Of a stretch of 64,000 bases of DNA, positions 45,958 to 55,141 are shown piece after piece. This stretch comes from Paenibacillus mendelii (GTDB taxonomy: Bacteria > Bacillota > Bacilli > Paenibacillales > Paenibacillaceae). The stretch is from assembly GCF_024498075.1 (NCBI RefSeq), contig NZ_JANHOF010000012.1, positions 62,001 through 126,000 of the forward strand. The letters run 5' to 3'. Positions within the stretch are counted from its first letter, which is position 1. Each line of letters starts with the position of its first letter. The notes under the pieces were generated by a model that made no database searches, was not told where the DNA came from, and was given only the letters and a program-made list of their open reading frames with translations. The translations under genes and the position numbers were made by a program.

Positions 45958-47238
45958 ATGGAACAACCGAACAATAAAGCCGTTATCGTCGGCGTTAATC
46001 TGCAGGATCGGCCTGATTTTGCTTACTCGATGGAGGAGCTGCGCAATCTTGCGGAGGCATGCAGCATTGAGGTAGTCGGGGAACTGAGCCAGAAGGCATC
46101 CAAGATCAATGGCTCCCATTATCTGGGCACCGGCAAAATTGGGGAATTATCCGCACTCGTGGAAGGGGTCGATGCATCGACCGTTATTTTCAACGATGAG
46201 CTGTCCCCTTCGCAAATCCGTAATTTAGAGAGTTCGCTGCAGAAGAAGGTAATCGATCGCACGATTCTGATCCTCGATATATTTGCCGAGCGGGCTCGAA
46301 CGCGTGAAGCTCAGCTTCAAGTGGAAATTGCGCAGCTGCAATATATGCTCCCGCGGCTCGTTGGCTTGCGTGAATCGCTCGGCCGTCAAGGCGGCGGATC
46401 GGGCATGAAGAATAAAGGAACGGGCGAAACAAAGCTGGAGCTCGACCGCCGGCGCATCGAGGAGAGAATCTCCGCCCTGCAGACCGAGCTGGAGAAGCTT
46501 GTTGGACAGCGTCAGGTTCAGCGCAAACAGCGGCAGAAAACGGGCGTGCCCGTCGTCTGTCTCGTTGGATACACCAATGCAGGTAAATCGAGCGTCATGA
46601 ACGCGATTCTGAATCGATACATGCCTGCCTCCAACAAACAGGTGTTGGCTAAGGATATGCTCTTCGCCACGCTGGAGACGTCGGTTCGCAGCATTGAATT
46701 GCAGGATAACAAGTCGTTTCTGCTGACCGATACGGTCGGCTTCGTCAGCAAGCTGCCGCATTATCTGGTCAAAGCGTTCCGTTCCACGCTGGAAGAAGTC
46801 GCTGAAGCCGATCTATTGATACAGGTCGTCGACTACTCCAATCTGGAATACGAACGGCTCATTGAAGTGACGAATACGACGCTCAAGGAGCTGGGCGCCG
46901 ATCATATACCGATGATTTATGCCTACAATAAGACCGATCTGACTGGCGAGCGTTATCCGCAGGTGGATGGAGATAAGGTGTATCTCTCCGTCAAGGAAGA
47001 GGCGGGGCTTGATGAGCTGATTGCGCTGGTGAAGGATCAGATCTTCCAAGATTATATGCAATGCGAGGTGACCATTCCGTTCGCGGAAGGCCGCTTGGTT
47101 GCTTACTTCAACGCCAATGCCAATGTCCAAGAAACCAGCTATGAGCCGGAAGGAACCCGGCTGACGATGGAGTGCAAGAAAGCGGACTATGAGAAATACA
47201 AGCATTTGTTCGCAGAGACAACGGAGATTGAATCCTAA
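45958..47238 (+). CDS. hflX: Ribosome-associated GTPase HflX
   Basis: GTPase that splits stalled or stressed 70S ribosomes; paralogues in Listeria give macrolide/lincosamide tolerance. The start is the ATG at 45958 (MEQPNNKAVIV) with AAGGAGG 9 bases upstream, 426 residues. N-terminal HflX domain about 10-105 (HYLGTGKIGELSAL), helical linker with the glycine-rich GRQGGGSGMKNKGTGETKLE, G domain with G1 GYTNAGKSS, G3 DTVGFVSKLPH, G4 NKTD, and a C-terminal extension ending at about 426. The long attenuator-like leader suggests induction by ribosome-targeting antibiotics. Whether this is housekeeping HflX or a resistance-type copy cannot be told without the rest of the genome. Confidence 0.95.
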   Translation: MEQPNNKAVIVGVNLQDRPDFAYSMEELRNLAEACSIEVVGELSQKASKINGSHYLGTGKIGELSALVEGVDASTVIFNDELSPSQIRNLESSLQKKVIDRTILILDIFAERARTREAQLQVEIAQLQYMLPRLVGLRESLGRQGGGSGMKNKGTGETKLELDRRRIEERISALQTELEKLVGQRQVQRKQRQKTGVPVVCLVGYTNAGKSSVMNAILNRYMPASNKQVLAKDMLFATLETSVRSIELQDNKSFLLTDTVGFVSKLPHYLVKAFRSTLEEVAEADLLIQVVDYSNLEYERLIEVTNTTLKELGADHIPMIYAYNKTDLTGERYPQVDGDKVYLSVKEEAGLDELIALVKDQIFQDYMQCEVTIPFAEGRLVAYFNANANVQETSYEPEGTRLTMECKKADYEKYKHLFAETTEIES

Positions 47239-47245
47239 TCATTGC

Positions 47246-47294
47246 AAAGGGGGTTCCCGGGAGGTCAATATCGACCCCTCGGGAACCCCTTTTC
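47246..47294 (+). terminator. Terminator of hflX
   Basis: AAAGGGGGTTCCCGGGAGG pairs with CCCCTCGGGAACCCCTTT (one bulged base) across a 10-base loop, followed by TTTT. It begins 7 bases after the stop codon. Confidence 0.88.
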
Positions 47295-47400
47295 GCAGGA
47301 TTAGCCAAGGCGGATGCTTATCGTCAGCCTTCATGGCCGCATTTCACAGATCGAGGTGATCGACCGTGGCTTCAAAGGCACATCCGATCGCGTCCGCGGC

Positions 47401-50400
47401 TTACTTATGTCCTTTCTTAGTCACTTTTACGCGCAATTCCTCGGTCTTCCCGCCATAGGTGACCGTGACCTTCGCACTGCCTTGCTTCAAAGCCGTCACT
47501 GTGCTGCCTTCGATACTCACGGTCTTGGGCGGTTTGGCTTGGAGAACCACCAAGGAGGACACATCCTCCGTCAGGGGGCCGTAAATCGCAGCGGCTTTGA
47601 CACTATACGTGTCGCCGACCTGCATTTGAATCGACTGGGTATCTAGTTCCAGCCCGGACAAGCGGTGAACGTGGATCGTCGGCAATTGCACCGGTGCGCT
47701 TGAAGCCACGAGCGGCACGTCGGCGGTTACGGTGTAATTGTGTGCGCCGGCTCCAGGTGCGGGTATGGTCAGCGCGACCGGTGTTTCTCCGGCACCGACC
47801 GCTTGTGCGACGATCTTGTCTCCTTCCATTACGATGATGTCAGCCTGCTCCGTTGCTTTCACGGACAGCGTCACATCAGCGCCTTCTCTAATGTCCGTGG
47901 TCGCGGCTTCCGCGCTCATGACCGGCACCTCGGAAGGATCGATAATCGTGTATGCCGATACTTCATCGTAATACACGGTCGCTACCCATAGCGGCGAGCA
48001 GAAGACGATCAGCCGCATCTCAACGGCATTCGCGGGAACGGTCACCTTCATTTCTACCGGAATCCAGCTCTTCTGCGGCCCTGCGACATGATTGTTCTCG
48101 CTTGCTGTAACCTTCAGCTCTTGGTCATTCGCATCATAATAACGGACGCCTACGGAAGCGCGGCTCATACTGAACGGCGTCTCCGAATTCGGATTCGGGA
48201 AGGAACCGTCCAGGAACATATTGAAGTTGACCGTATACTGTCTTCCCGGCTTCACCCGCACAGGATCGGATTTCAGCTCGACGGCGGATTTATCGCTTGA
48301 ATCTACGAGCTTCACGCTTGTGCTGCCCGCAGCTCTCTTCTCATCCGTTACGGATACGGCCGCATACCCTTCCAGAAAGCTGGTTACGGTCCAGCCTGGG
48401 ATCGAGCCGTCTTCATTCACGTCCTCGAATCCGGCATTCCGGATGTCCAGATATCGCTTGCTGGGCCCCTCCGGCTCTCCGTCAGGAGCATCCGGCTTTG
48501 CAAAGGGCGCGTAACGAAGCAGCCTGGTCGCATCGCCCACATAGAGATTGTCGTTGCGATCCAAGGTGAAGAGACTCGCCTTATCGCGAATCAGCGTATA
48601 GCCCATCGTCTCCGGATCGATGACGACCAGCTTGCCTGCCGCATCGGAATAGAGCAGCCCGTCACTGCTGAAGCGTTGATGAACCGGACGCCATTTGCCG
48701 TATACCGTTACATCCGGATGGATATTTCTCGATTTGACAACCTCGCGCGTTGCAGGGTCAAAGGCGAAGACGACACCGTTGGCAGCGGCCCAGATCAGAC
48801 CGTCCGGTCCGAGCGCCAAGCCGCTGATCATCTGGAGGCTCGAAATGCCTTCGATAGCCGGCTCCCACTCGTACAGCTTCTTCTTCGCCGCCATATCCCA
48901 CACGAACAGCTTGGCGCGGGCGCCGGCAGGCGCTTCGCCGAGACCGCCCGAGATCGACGTCGAGCCGAAGATCAGGCCATTGTGGTACAGCAGTCCGGTA
49001 ATGCTTTGATCCTGTACGATATGACGGAATACTTCGAACTGCGGCTGACCGCTTTCGTCCGAAGCAGCGGGATCATAAATCGTTAGCGCTCCGCCTGTCT
49101 GCGAATAACCGGGAATCGTTCCGAGCAGGAGCTTGCCGTCACCCTCCGTCACAATAAATGGGCGGTCCTGATCTTCGCCGATATGGAACAGGGACGTTGG
49201 CTCCTTCGTCGTGGAGAGCGGCGTAGTCGTATCATATACGGCAATATCGGCCTTCGGATACAGGCCGAAATAGACCTTGTCACCCACATGCCCGATGCCC
49301 TCGGATTGCCCCAGAGGGAAGACGATGAATTGGCCTGTTGCGGGATCATATTGGGCGCCTTCCGAGTTCAGATAGGTGCTCATATACAGCTTGCCGTCAG
49401 GTCCGGTTTCGAGCGCTTGAAGATTAATGCCCTGACCGTCCACGAGCAGCTTCATCGACCGCTGCAGCTGCGCTGCCGGATTGGAGAGCGTTACCTTGGC
49501 ATTGAAGGATATGGAAGCCATCGCGCCGTCTGGGAAATCCGGTTGATTCGGCAGTTGGATCCATTCGCTGTGGCGGATGTTGCCGTCGAACGGCATGACC
49601 GGCTTCTCAGTCATCGTCGCCAGATCGATTTCCCACATCATCTTGTCTTTCTTGCTTGTATAGACTTTGCCGTCTTTATAGCCGGTGGCGGCTTCCACAC
49701 CGCGGATATTGGCAAAGCTCGCTTCGATCCACTGGCCTGCATCCAGGTCATACACCTGCATGATGGATGGACCGTTATAGAAGGCGAACAAATAATGCTC
49801 ATGAATATTCATCGAATAAACGAACCCCATGGCATTGTACTTGCCCGCGTATATGTCATCCTCAGGCGAGCCCGGCAGCTCCAGTCTTGTTTTGTCCTGC
49901 AGCGGCGCCGCCGTGCTGATCTTCCATACGCGGCCGTTGCTGGAGCCTGTGCCCGCATACAGATAGCCATTATAGTAGGCAAGACTGCGAATATAAGCTT
50001 CCTGAGCGTCGAGCGGTCCATTCAGCAGATCTGTGACTTCCAATGTTTGCGCGTCAATGCGGAAAATACGGCCCTTTACGCTTTCGGAGTAGATCCCGCC
50101 GTACACATTGCCCTGCTCGTCGGCGGTAAGAGACCAGATGGAGCTCGATCCCGCAATCGGTACGCCTAGATCGGTGACTTGTTTCGTTTCAGGCGAGTAG
50201 ACGAACATCTTATTGGAGCCTCCGATAAACACCCGGCCGTCCGGTGTCTTGACATGACTCCAGGCATTCGAAGCTCCTTCAAGCTTGTACGTGCGAAGGC
50301 GCGCCTCGTTGTCGAGATCAAGAACGCTGAATGTGGCATAGTCGCCTGCCGAAGCGCTGCCTGTTACGGTTGTGTACGCTACATGAACCCCTTCCTCTAT

Positions 50401-50574
50401 GCCGAATTCCACATCAATTGCCTGCGCGGTTTGAACGGGCGTGCCCAAATCGACCGGCTCATTCGAGTGTCCAGCCGAGGGATCGGCTGCTGCCGATACC
50501 GATGGAGTGATGCCAATCAATCCCAGCATGAAAGACATAATCAACAAGCCTGCAACCCATGAACGTCTTCGCAA
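47401..50574 (-). CDS. Large secreted beta-propeller protein with carbohydrate-binding-like and Big_2 domains
   Basis: Exported protein of 1057 residues with no catalytic domain that I can identify. The start is a TTG at 50574 (MRRRSWVAGL) with GGAGG 9 bases upstream. Signal peptide 1-28. Residues about 40-700 are built of repeated WD/PQQ/SMP-30-like blades, with phrases such as VFIGGSNKMFVYSPETKQV, LYAGTGSSNGRVWKI and LIWAAANGVVFAFDPATREV recurring. About 715-865 resembles a CBM4/9-like jelly roll (RNAGFEDVNEDGSIPGWTV), about 870-965 an Ig-like segment, about 970-1050 a bacterial Ig-like Big_2 domain. It may be a polysaccharide lyase-associated or adhesive surface protein. No SLH domain or sortase motif is present, so it is probably released. 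Monocistronic. Confidence 0.82.
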   Translation of the reverse strand: MRRRSWVAGLLIMSFMLGLIGITPSVSAAADPSAGHSNEPVDLGTPVQTAQAIDVEFGIEEGVHVAYTTVTGSASAGDYATFSVLDLDNEARLRTYKLEGASNAWSHVKTPDGRVFIGGSNKMFVYSPETKQVTDLGVPIAGSSSIWSLTADEQGNVYGGIYSESVKGRIFRIDAQTLEVTDLLNGPLDAQEAYIRSLAYYNGYLYAGTGSSNGRVWKISTAAPLQDKTRLELPGSPEDDIYAGKYNAMGFVYSMNIHEHYLFAFYNGPSIMQVYDLDAGQWIEASFANIRGVEAATGYKDGKVYTSKKDKMMWEIDLATMTEKPVMPFDGNIRHSEWIQLPNQPDFPDGAMASISFNAKVTLSNPAAQLQRSMKLLVDGQGINLQALETGPDGKLYMSTYLNSEGAQYDPATGQFIVFPLGQSEGIGHVGDKVYFGLYPKADIAVYDTTTPLSTTKEPTSLFHIGEDQDRPFIVTEGDGKLLLGTIPGYSQTGGALTIYDPAASDESGQPQFEVFRHIVQDQSITGLLYHNGLIFGSTSISGGLGEAPAGARAKLFVWDMAAKKKLYEWEPAIEGISSLQMISGLALGPDGLIWAAANGVVFAFDPATREVVKSRNIHPDVTVYGKWRPVHQRFSSDGLLYSDAAGKLVVIDPETMGYTLIRDKASLFTLDRNDNLYVGDATRLLRYAPFAKPDAPDGEPEGPSKRYLDIRNAGFEDVNEDGSIPGWTVTSFLEGYAAVSVTDEKRAAGSTSVKLVDSSDKSAVELKSDPVRVKPGRQYTVNFNMFLDGSFPNPNSETPFSMSRASVGVRYYDANDQELKVTASENNHVAGPQKSWIPVEMKVTVPANAVEMRLIVFCSPLWVATVYYDEVSAYTIIDPSEVPVMSAEAATTDIREGADVTLSVKATEQADIIVMEGDKIVAQAVGAGETPVALTIPAPGAGAHNYTVTADVPLVASSAPVQLPTIHVHRLSGLELDTQSIQMQVGDTYSVKAAAIYGPLTEDVSSLVVLQAKPPKTVSIEGSTVTALKQGSAKVTVTYGGKTEELRVKVTKKGHK

Positions 50575-50938
50575 AATATACGACCTCCATTTATTGTGTT
50601 AGCCATCCGCCATGGTGGCGGAGCGCCTCTTATAACGACGATAGGGAATGGTTGGGGCGGCGTAAAGAAAGGGTTTTCATTTGGTTTATCATTTTCCCCA
50701 TGGGCTGTCTGCTGCCGTGAAAACCCCCGCTGTATAAAGGTTTTCACGGCTGTGGAAATCGCTAAAGAGGTGGAATATAAGCAAATGTCGGCCGTAACCG
50801 GAAAAGCGGATTGCAGGGGCGTTTGCACGCGATGGAAACGGTGGGCAATAGGATAAAGTCAATGTCGTACAAAGACATCGGGGGCCATACCGTGTACGCT
50901 TATATCGGCATGATTATTCTGTGTGTGGAGAGTGGAGC
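50575..50938. promoter_or_regulatory. 364-base divergent gap with a 12-bp inverted repeat
   Basis: Between the propeller gene (minus) and the SGNH hydrolase gene (plus). The sequence GCCGTGAAAACC at 50714-50725 and its perfect complement GGTTTTCACGGC at 50739-50750 flank 13 bases; a related GGGTTTTCATTTGG is at 50669. It could be a dimeric regulator's operator or a terminator-like hairpin; no T-run follows on either strand. Confidence 0.5.
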
Positions 50939-51664
50939 ATGATACCATTTGACCGATTGCATGAACGTCTGCAGGAGAAGGCTGCCGATGCCAGTGCCCG
51001 CGCCGTAACCTATGTCGCTATGGGCGACAGCGTGACGCAGGGCTGCATGCAGGCAGGCGTTGTCGAATACGAGAATGTCTATCATCAATTCCTGCGAAGA
51101 GCTATAGAACGGAGATATCCCGAGACAGTCGTTAACGTCATTAATTCAGGCGTCTCCGGAGATGCCGCTGAAGCGTCGCGCCGTCGCTGGGAACGCGACG
51201 TGCTGATGTATAAGCCCGATCTGTTGACGATTTGTTTTGGACATAACGATGCTCATGGCGGCCGTGACGGATTGAAGCCGTTCGTTCGGGCGCTTGCCGA
51301 TCTGATGGACAGGGTAGCGGATGAGACGGAAGCCGAGGTGCTCTTGATGACTCCGTGCATGATGATGACCGAGGATAATCAACATATTGCAGAGATCCAT
51401 AAGCCGCTTGTCCCTGCATTCATCCAATTGGCCGAAGAAGGAACGCTTGCGCGTTATGCCGAGGCGGTCCGGGAGCTTGCGAGCGAGCGCAATGTTCCGT
51501 TGCTTGACGTGTATGCACGTTGGGAGCAGATGAAGCAGGACGGCTTGGATATCCACGATTATTTAGTCAATGGCATTAATCATCCTAATCCAGCTTTTCA
51601 TAAGGAATGGGGTCAAGAACTGGAGAATAGGCTGTTCAGCTCGAGGCTCATCAATCATACGTAA
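50939..51664 (+). CDS. SGNH/GDSL-family hydrolase
   Basis: Predicted cytoplasmic esterase or acetylesterase of 241 residues. Start at the ATG at 50939 (MIPFDRLHER) with GGAG 8 bases upstream. SGNH blocks: GDSVTQG with nucleophile Ser31, NSGVSGD (Gly), FGHND (Asn), and the C-terminal NGINHPNPAFH supplying the His. Members close to this remove acetyl groups from xylan or rhamnogalacturonan or act on small esters; the substrate is not readable. No signal peptide, so an imported substrate is likely. A terminator follows. Confidence 0.88.
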   Translation: MIPFDRLHERLQEKAADASARAVTYVAMGDSVTQGCMQAGVVEYENVYHQFLRRAIERRYPETVVNVINSGVSGDAAEASRRRWERDVLMYKPDLLTICFGHNDAHGGRDGLKPFVRALADLMDRVADETEAEVLLMTPCMMMTEDNQHIAEIHKPLVPAFIQLAEEGTLARYAEAVRELASERNVPLLDVYARWEQMKQDGLDIHDYLVNGINHPNPAFHKEWGQELENRLFSSRLINHT

Positions 51665-51679
51665 TACGTAACTGCTCTG

Positions 51680-51713
51680 AAGCTCTATTCCTCATGGAAT
51701 GGAGCTTTTTTCG
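51680..51713 (+). terminator. Terminator of the SGNH hydrolase gene
   Basis: AAGCTC-T-ATTCC and GGAAT-G-GAGCTT form an 11-bp stem with one T-G pair and a 4-base loop, followed by a T-run, 15 bases after the stop. Confidence 0.85.
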
Positions 51714-51906
51714 TGCCGCGATTCAGTCATCCTATGGGGGATCACGCACATCATGGTTCAAGTAAGCAGCAACTCCATTTCACCACTGGTCTTACCTCCA
51801 ACCTGAATTGCCAATGAAAGAGCGGTTGCCAGGCATGACCGTCAAGTATAGAATTGTGTAAGTATTTAATGAGATCAATTGTTATTGCAAGGGGAGTGCA
51901 GCAGGT

Positions 51907-53094
51907 TTGTCATCCGGTGTTATCGCTTCAGAGTCGCTTTCTTTCCGCTATCGTTTAATCACATTATTGCTGGTTGTTGTCGTCGCAGGTATGAGCCAAG
52001 GGCTGCTGCTGCCGCTGCTGTCGATCATGCTCGAGGATGCCGGTGTCTCATCGGATATGAACGGGATGAACTCGGCGGCCATGTATATCGGGATATTCTG
52101 TACAATGTTCTTTATAGAGAGACCGGTTTTGCGTTTTGGCTACAAGAAAGTCATACTAGCGGGCATTACGCTCGTCACGCTTGCCAGCATGCTCTTCCCA
52201 TTCACCCAGTCGCTGGCCGTCTGGTTCGTCTTACGGCTGCTGGTCGGTGTAGGCGACAGCTCGCTCCACTTTGCTACCCAGCTATGGATTGTCAGTTCAA
52301 GTCCTGCTAATGGGCGCGGAAAATATATCTCCTTGTACGGCATGGCATACGGACTCGGTTTCAGCTTGGGGCCGCTTGGCATTAATCTGCTTCCGCTCGG
52401 AAGGGCGGTTCCGTTCTTGGTACCCTGTCTGTTCTTCGTGACCGTTCTGCTGCTCGTACTGCGAATGAACAATGAGATACCCGTACGGGCTGCGAAAGGA
52501 GCCGCCGCGGAGAACCGGTTCGTGACAACCTATCGCGCAGCGTGGTTCGTGCTCATCCCGGGGCTCCTGTATGGATTGATGGAATCTTCGATGAACAGCA
52601 CCTTCCCGCTGTATGGCTTGCGCATTGAGCTAAGCCAGCATTGGATATCTCTACTGCTGCTGGCTTTCGGTATAGGGGGGCTGATCCTGCAGCTGCCGCT
52701 CGGCATGTGGAGCGACCGGATTGGGCGAAAGCCGGTATTGATCATCTGCGGCCTAGTAGGCTCGCTCGCTTTCTTCGCGGTCCCTGCTGCTGGCAGCAAC
52801 GTGGTACTGCTCCTCGTGATATTCGCCATAGCGGGCGGAGTCGTTGGCTCGTTCTTTTCCTTAGGCCTTGCGTATGCGGCAGATATTTTACCGAAAGCCA
52901 TCCTGCCGGCGGCGAATGTCATTGCCTCCATTCATTTCAGCATTGGAAGCATCATGGGACCGACTCTAGGCGGTTATGGGATACGCTATGCATCCGTCCA
53001 CACTATCTTTCTGTTCTTGGGATCCGCGTTCCTCGTCTTCGCTCTGCTTGGTTTTGGATTTCGCCCGCGCAGGAAGGCGGAGGCTGCAGGATAG
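51907..53094 (+). CDS. MFS transporter (drug/sugar efflux-like)
   Basis: Twelve-helix transporter of 395 residues. The start is a TTG at 51907 (MSSGVIASES) with AAGGGGAG about 10 bases upstream. First helix FRYRLITLLLVVVVAGMSQG, and the loop 8-9 signature MWSDRIGRKPVL marks the second half; the first half has ERPVLRFGYKKVIL in the equivalent place. It resembles uncharacterised Bacillus exporters; the substrate is unknown. Flanked by terminators, so monocistronic. Confidence 0.87.
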   Translation: MSSGVIASESLSFRYRLITLLLVVVVAGMSQGLLLPLLSIMLEDAGVSSDMNGMNSAAMYIGIFCTMFFIERPVLRFGYKKVILAGITLVTLASMLFPFTQSLAVWFVLRLLVGVGDSSLHFATQLWIVSSSPANGRGKYISLYGMAYGLGFSLGPLGINLLPLGRAVPFLVPCLFFVTVLLLVLRMNNEIPVRAAKGAAAENRFVTTYRAAWFVLIPGLLYGLMESSMNSTFPLYGLRIELSQHWISLLLLAFGIGGLILQLPLGMWSDRIGRKPVLIICGLVGSLAFFAVPAAGSNVVLLLVIFAIAGGVVGSFFSLGLAYAADILPKAILPAANVIASIHFSIGSIMGPTLGGYGIRYASVHTIFLFLGSAFLVFALLGFGFRPRRKAEAAG

Positions 53095-53404
53095 GCCGAG
53101 CTGGAGGGTAAGCAGCGCGATTTCATCTCCAACATGGTCCGTTTGCATCTCTTCTTCAAATGATTATTTAAGAGCCAAGCCTGCTCTTTCAAGCAGACTT
53201 GGCTCTTTGCGATGCCGCCTCGTGCGGCAGGGGATGGGCCTGCTTCTTGCAGCCTCGCCATATATGGTATCCTTGTATTCTTAATAATGGAATATATGGT
53301 AGGAAGAAGATTAGGCGTAAGATATAATGGGAGCATCTTGAGGAAAGAAGGCATGATGGAAACAATCGAATTCCGCTTCAGACAACGCTAAGGAGGCCGC
53401 CGCC
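53095..53404 (+). other. 310-base gap upstream of module-3 kinase
   Basis: Holds the MFS terminator (53170-53208) and the promoter region of module 3; TATAAT occurs at about 53323-53328 but without a convincing -35 box. No ORF or other structure recognised. Confidence 0.4.
53170..53210 (+). terminator. Terminator of the MFS gene
   Basis: AAGAGCCAAG-C-CTGCT and AGCAG-A-CTTGGCTCTT form a 15-bp stem with one mismatch and a 5-6 base loop; a short T-run is part of the right arm. Confidence 0.75.
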
Positions 53405-55141
53405 ATGACAATCCGGCTCATCCAGACGATCCGGTCCCGTCTCTTGTACAAGATGCTGATTATTTACTCGATTCTGACACTCGTGCCGCTTGCCATCGTC
53501 AGCACCGCCTACTATGTCCGATCCGACCAGCTGCTGGAAAAGAAGGATACGGAAGCGGTTCAGCAGAACCTGAACGAGACTGCAAGCAGAATCGACACAT
53601 GGCTCTACGAGGTGCGCAAGCGCTTGTCGGAGCTCGGTCAGCAGGAGTCCATATTGTCGCTGCTCGCGATGGATGCCCGGGAGGGGACCGATGCAGCGGA
53701 TGGAGATCGCCGCCGACTGGAGGCCGCCGCGTCAGAGCTGATGCAGTCTGAGCTGGAACAGGCACGGAACCAGGTTGGCGATTTCATCGACCATATTTAT
53801 CTCATTAGCAAAGCCGGGAATATTTATGCTACCGATGAAAGTAAGCGGTTGCAATATGTCGAAGCCTTCCGCCTGCTGCCCTTCGAATTCAAGGGCGTAC
53901 CGCAGTGGGCGTTCTTCACGGACCATAAACGGATGGCCTGCGATTTGAAGCTGTATGCCGAAGGAGCCAAGATGACGACCGATACGGAGATCGGCATGCT
54001 TGTTCTGACCGTTGATCCGGTCAAGGCGTCCCAAATGTACGAGACGTATGAATCGGGAACGTTCTATATCGCCAATTCCGACAACCTCATTCTGTCTTCT
54101 GCGAGGCTGCCCGATATCGGAGAGCTGGCGGGTGCCGGTATCGCGGGGGATTCGCTCGTCGTCCGGCAGAAATCCCAGTATGCCGATTTTCAATACATTG
54201 GGCTGGCGAAGGTGGGGGCGAGCACGCTGATGAAGCAGCAGACGCTGTTTGCCCTTGCGGTGACGCTGGCGGCCTGGGTAGCCGTTATGGTAGCGACCTA
54301 TCAAATTCTCAAACGCATCACGAACCCGATCCGGCGGCTCAACCGGCTGATGCGGAAGGCGGAGCTGGAGGAATACCAGGTCTATCAGCAGGTTAAAGGC
54401 CGGGACGAGATTGCCATGCTCTGCCGGGGTTATAATCAATTGATTACGCGCACGGAACAGCTCATCGAGACGAATTACAAGAACGAGCTGAAGGTGCGCG
54501 AGGCGGAGCTGAAGGCGATCCGCATGTATATCAACCCGCATTTTCTATATAACATTCTGGAATATATCAGCATCATCTCGCAGTCGCCCGAGAAGGCGAA
54601 GTACGTTCCCGATGTCGTTCAGAAGCTGTCGGGCATCTTCCGGTTTTCCATTACGCCGGGCAATATTTATGTACCGCTGGAGACGGAATTGATCTTCGTG
54701 GAGAAATATTTGCAAATTCACCAATATCGGTTCGGTGAACGGCTGGGCTATTCCATCGATCTCCCGGCGATGTTTCGCAACGTCGCCGTGCCCCGGTTGA
54801 TTCTGCAGCCGCTCGTGGAGAACAGCATCATTCACGGCATCGACCGGCTGCAGAGTGGAGGGCGGATCGACATCGAGGTCAGAGAGGAAGATTACCATCT
54901 TGCTATCGAGATTCGCAACCATGCAACGGAGCCGGAAGAAGACCTGGGGGCAGAGGACGATTCGCCGACGCTTCCGCGTGAAGGGGGTGGGCGGGGTCTC
55001 GGATCGGGGATGGACAATGTGAACGATCGAATCCGGCATCACTTCGGGAGCGGTTATGGCGTCGTGTTGACGCGCGATGCCGGCAGCGTCACCGTCAAGG
55101 TCACGCTGCCTATACAAATTTGGCAGGGGGATGAGAAATAA
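53405..55141 (+). CDS. YesM-type sensor histidine kinase (module 3)
   Basis: Sensor kinase of 578 residues. Helix 1 about 15-38 (MLIIYSILTLVPLAIVSTAYY), extracytoplasmic region to about 280, helix 2 (TLFALAVTLAAWVAVMVATY), HAMP, His_kinase domain with phosphoacceptor His near residue 380 (INPHFLYNILEYIS), HATPase with ENSIIHG. The usual second G-box Asp motif is less clear; NHATEPEEDLGAEDDS stands where DDGxGM is expected, followed by GRGLGSGMDNVNDRI, so the ATP lid is unusual. AGGAGG lies 9 bases before the ATG. The regulator ATG directly follows its stop codon. Confidence 0.9.
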   Translation: MTIRLIQTIRSRLLYKMLIIYSILTLVPLAIVSTAYYVRSDQLLEKKDTEAVQQNLNETASRIDTWLYEVRKRLSELGQQESILSLLAMDAREGTDAADGDRRRLEAAASELMQSELEQARNQVGDFIDHIYLISKAGNIYATDESKRLQYVEAFRLLPFEFKGVPQWAFFTDHKRMACDLKLYAEGAKMTTDTEIGMLVLTVDPVKASQMYETYESGTFYIANSDNLILSSARLPDIGELAGAGIAGDSLVVRQKSQYADFQYIGLAKVGASTLMKQQTLFALAVTLAAWVAVMVATYQILKRITNPIRRLNRLMRKAELEEYQVYQQVKGRDEIAMLCRGYNQLITRTEQLIETNYKNELKVREAELKAIRMYINPHFLYNILEYISIISQSPEKAKYVPDVVQKLSGIFRFSITPGNIYVPLETELIFVEKYLQIHQYRFGERLGYSIDLPAMFRNVAVPRLILQPLVENSIIHGIDRLQSGGRIDIEVREEDYHLAIEIRNHATEPEEDLGAEDDSPTLPREGGGRGLGSGMDNVNDRIRHHFGSGYGVVLTRDAGSVTVKVTLPIQIWQGDEK

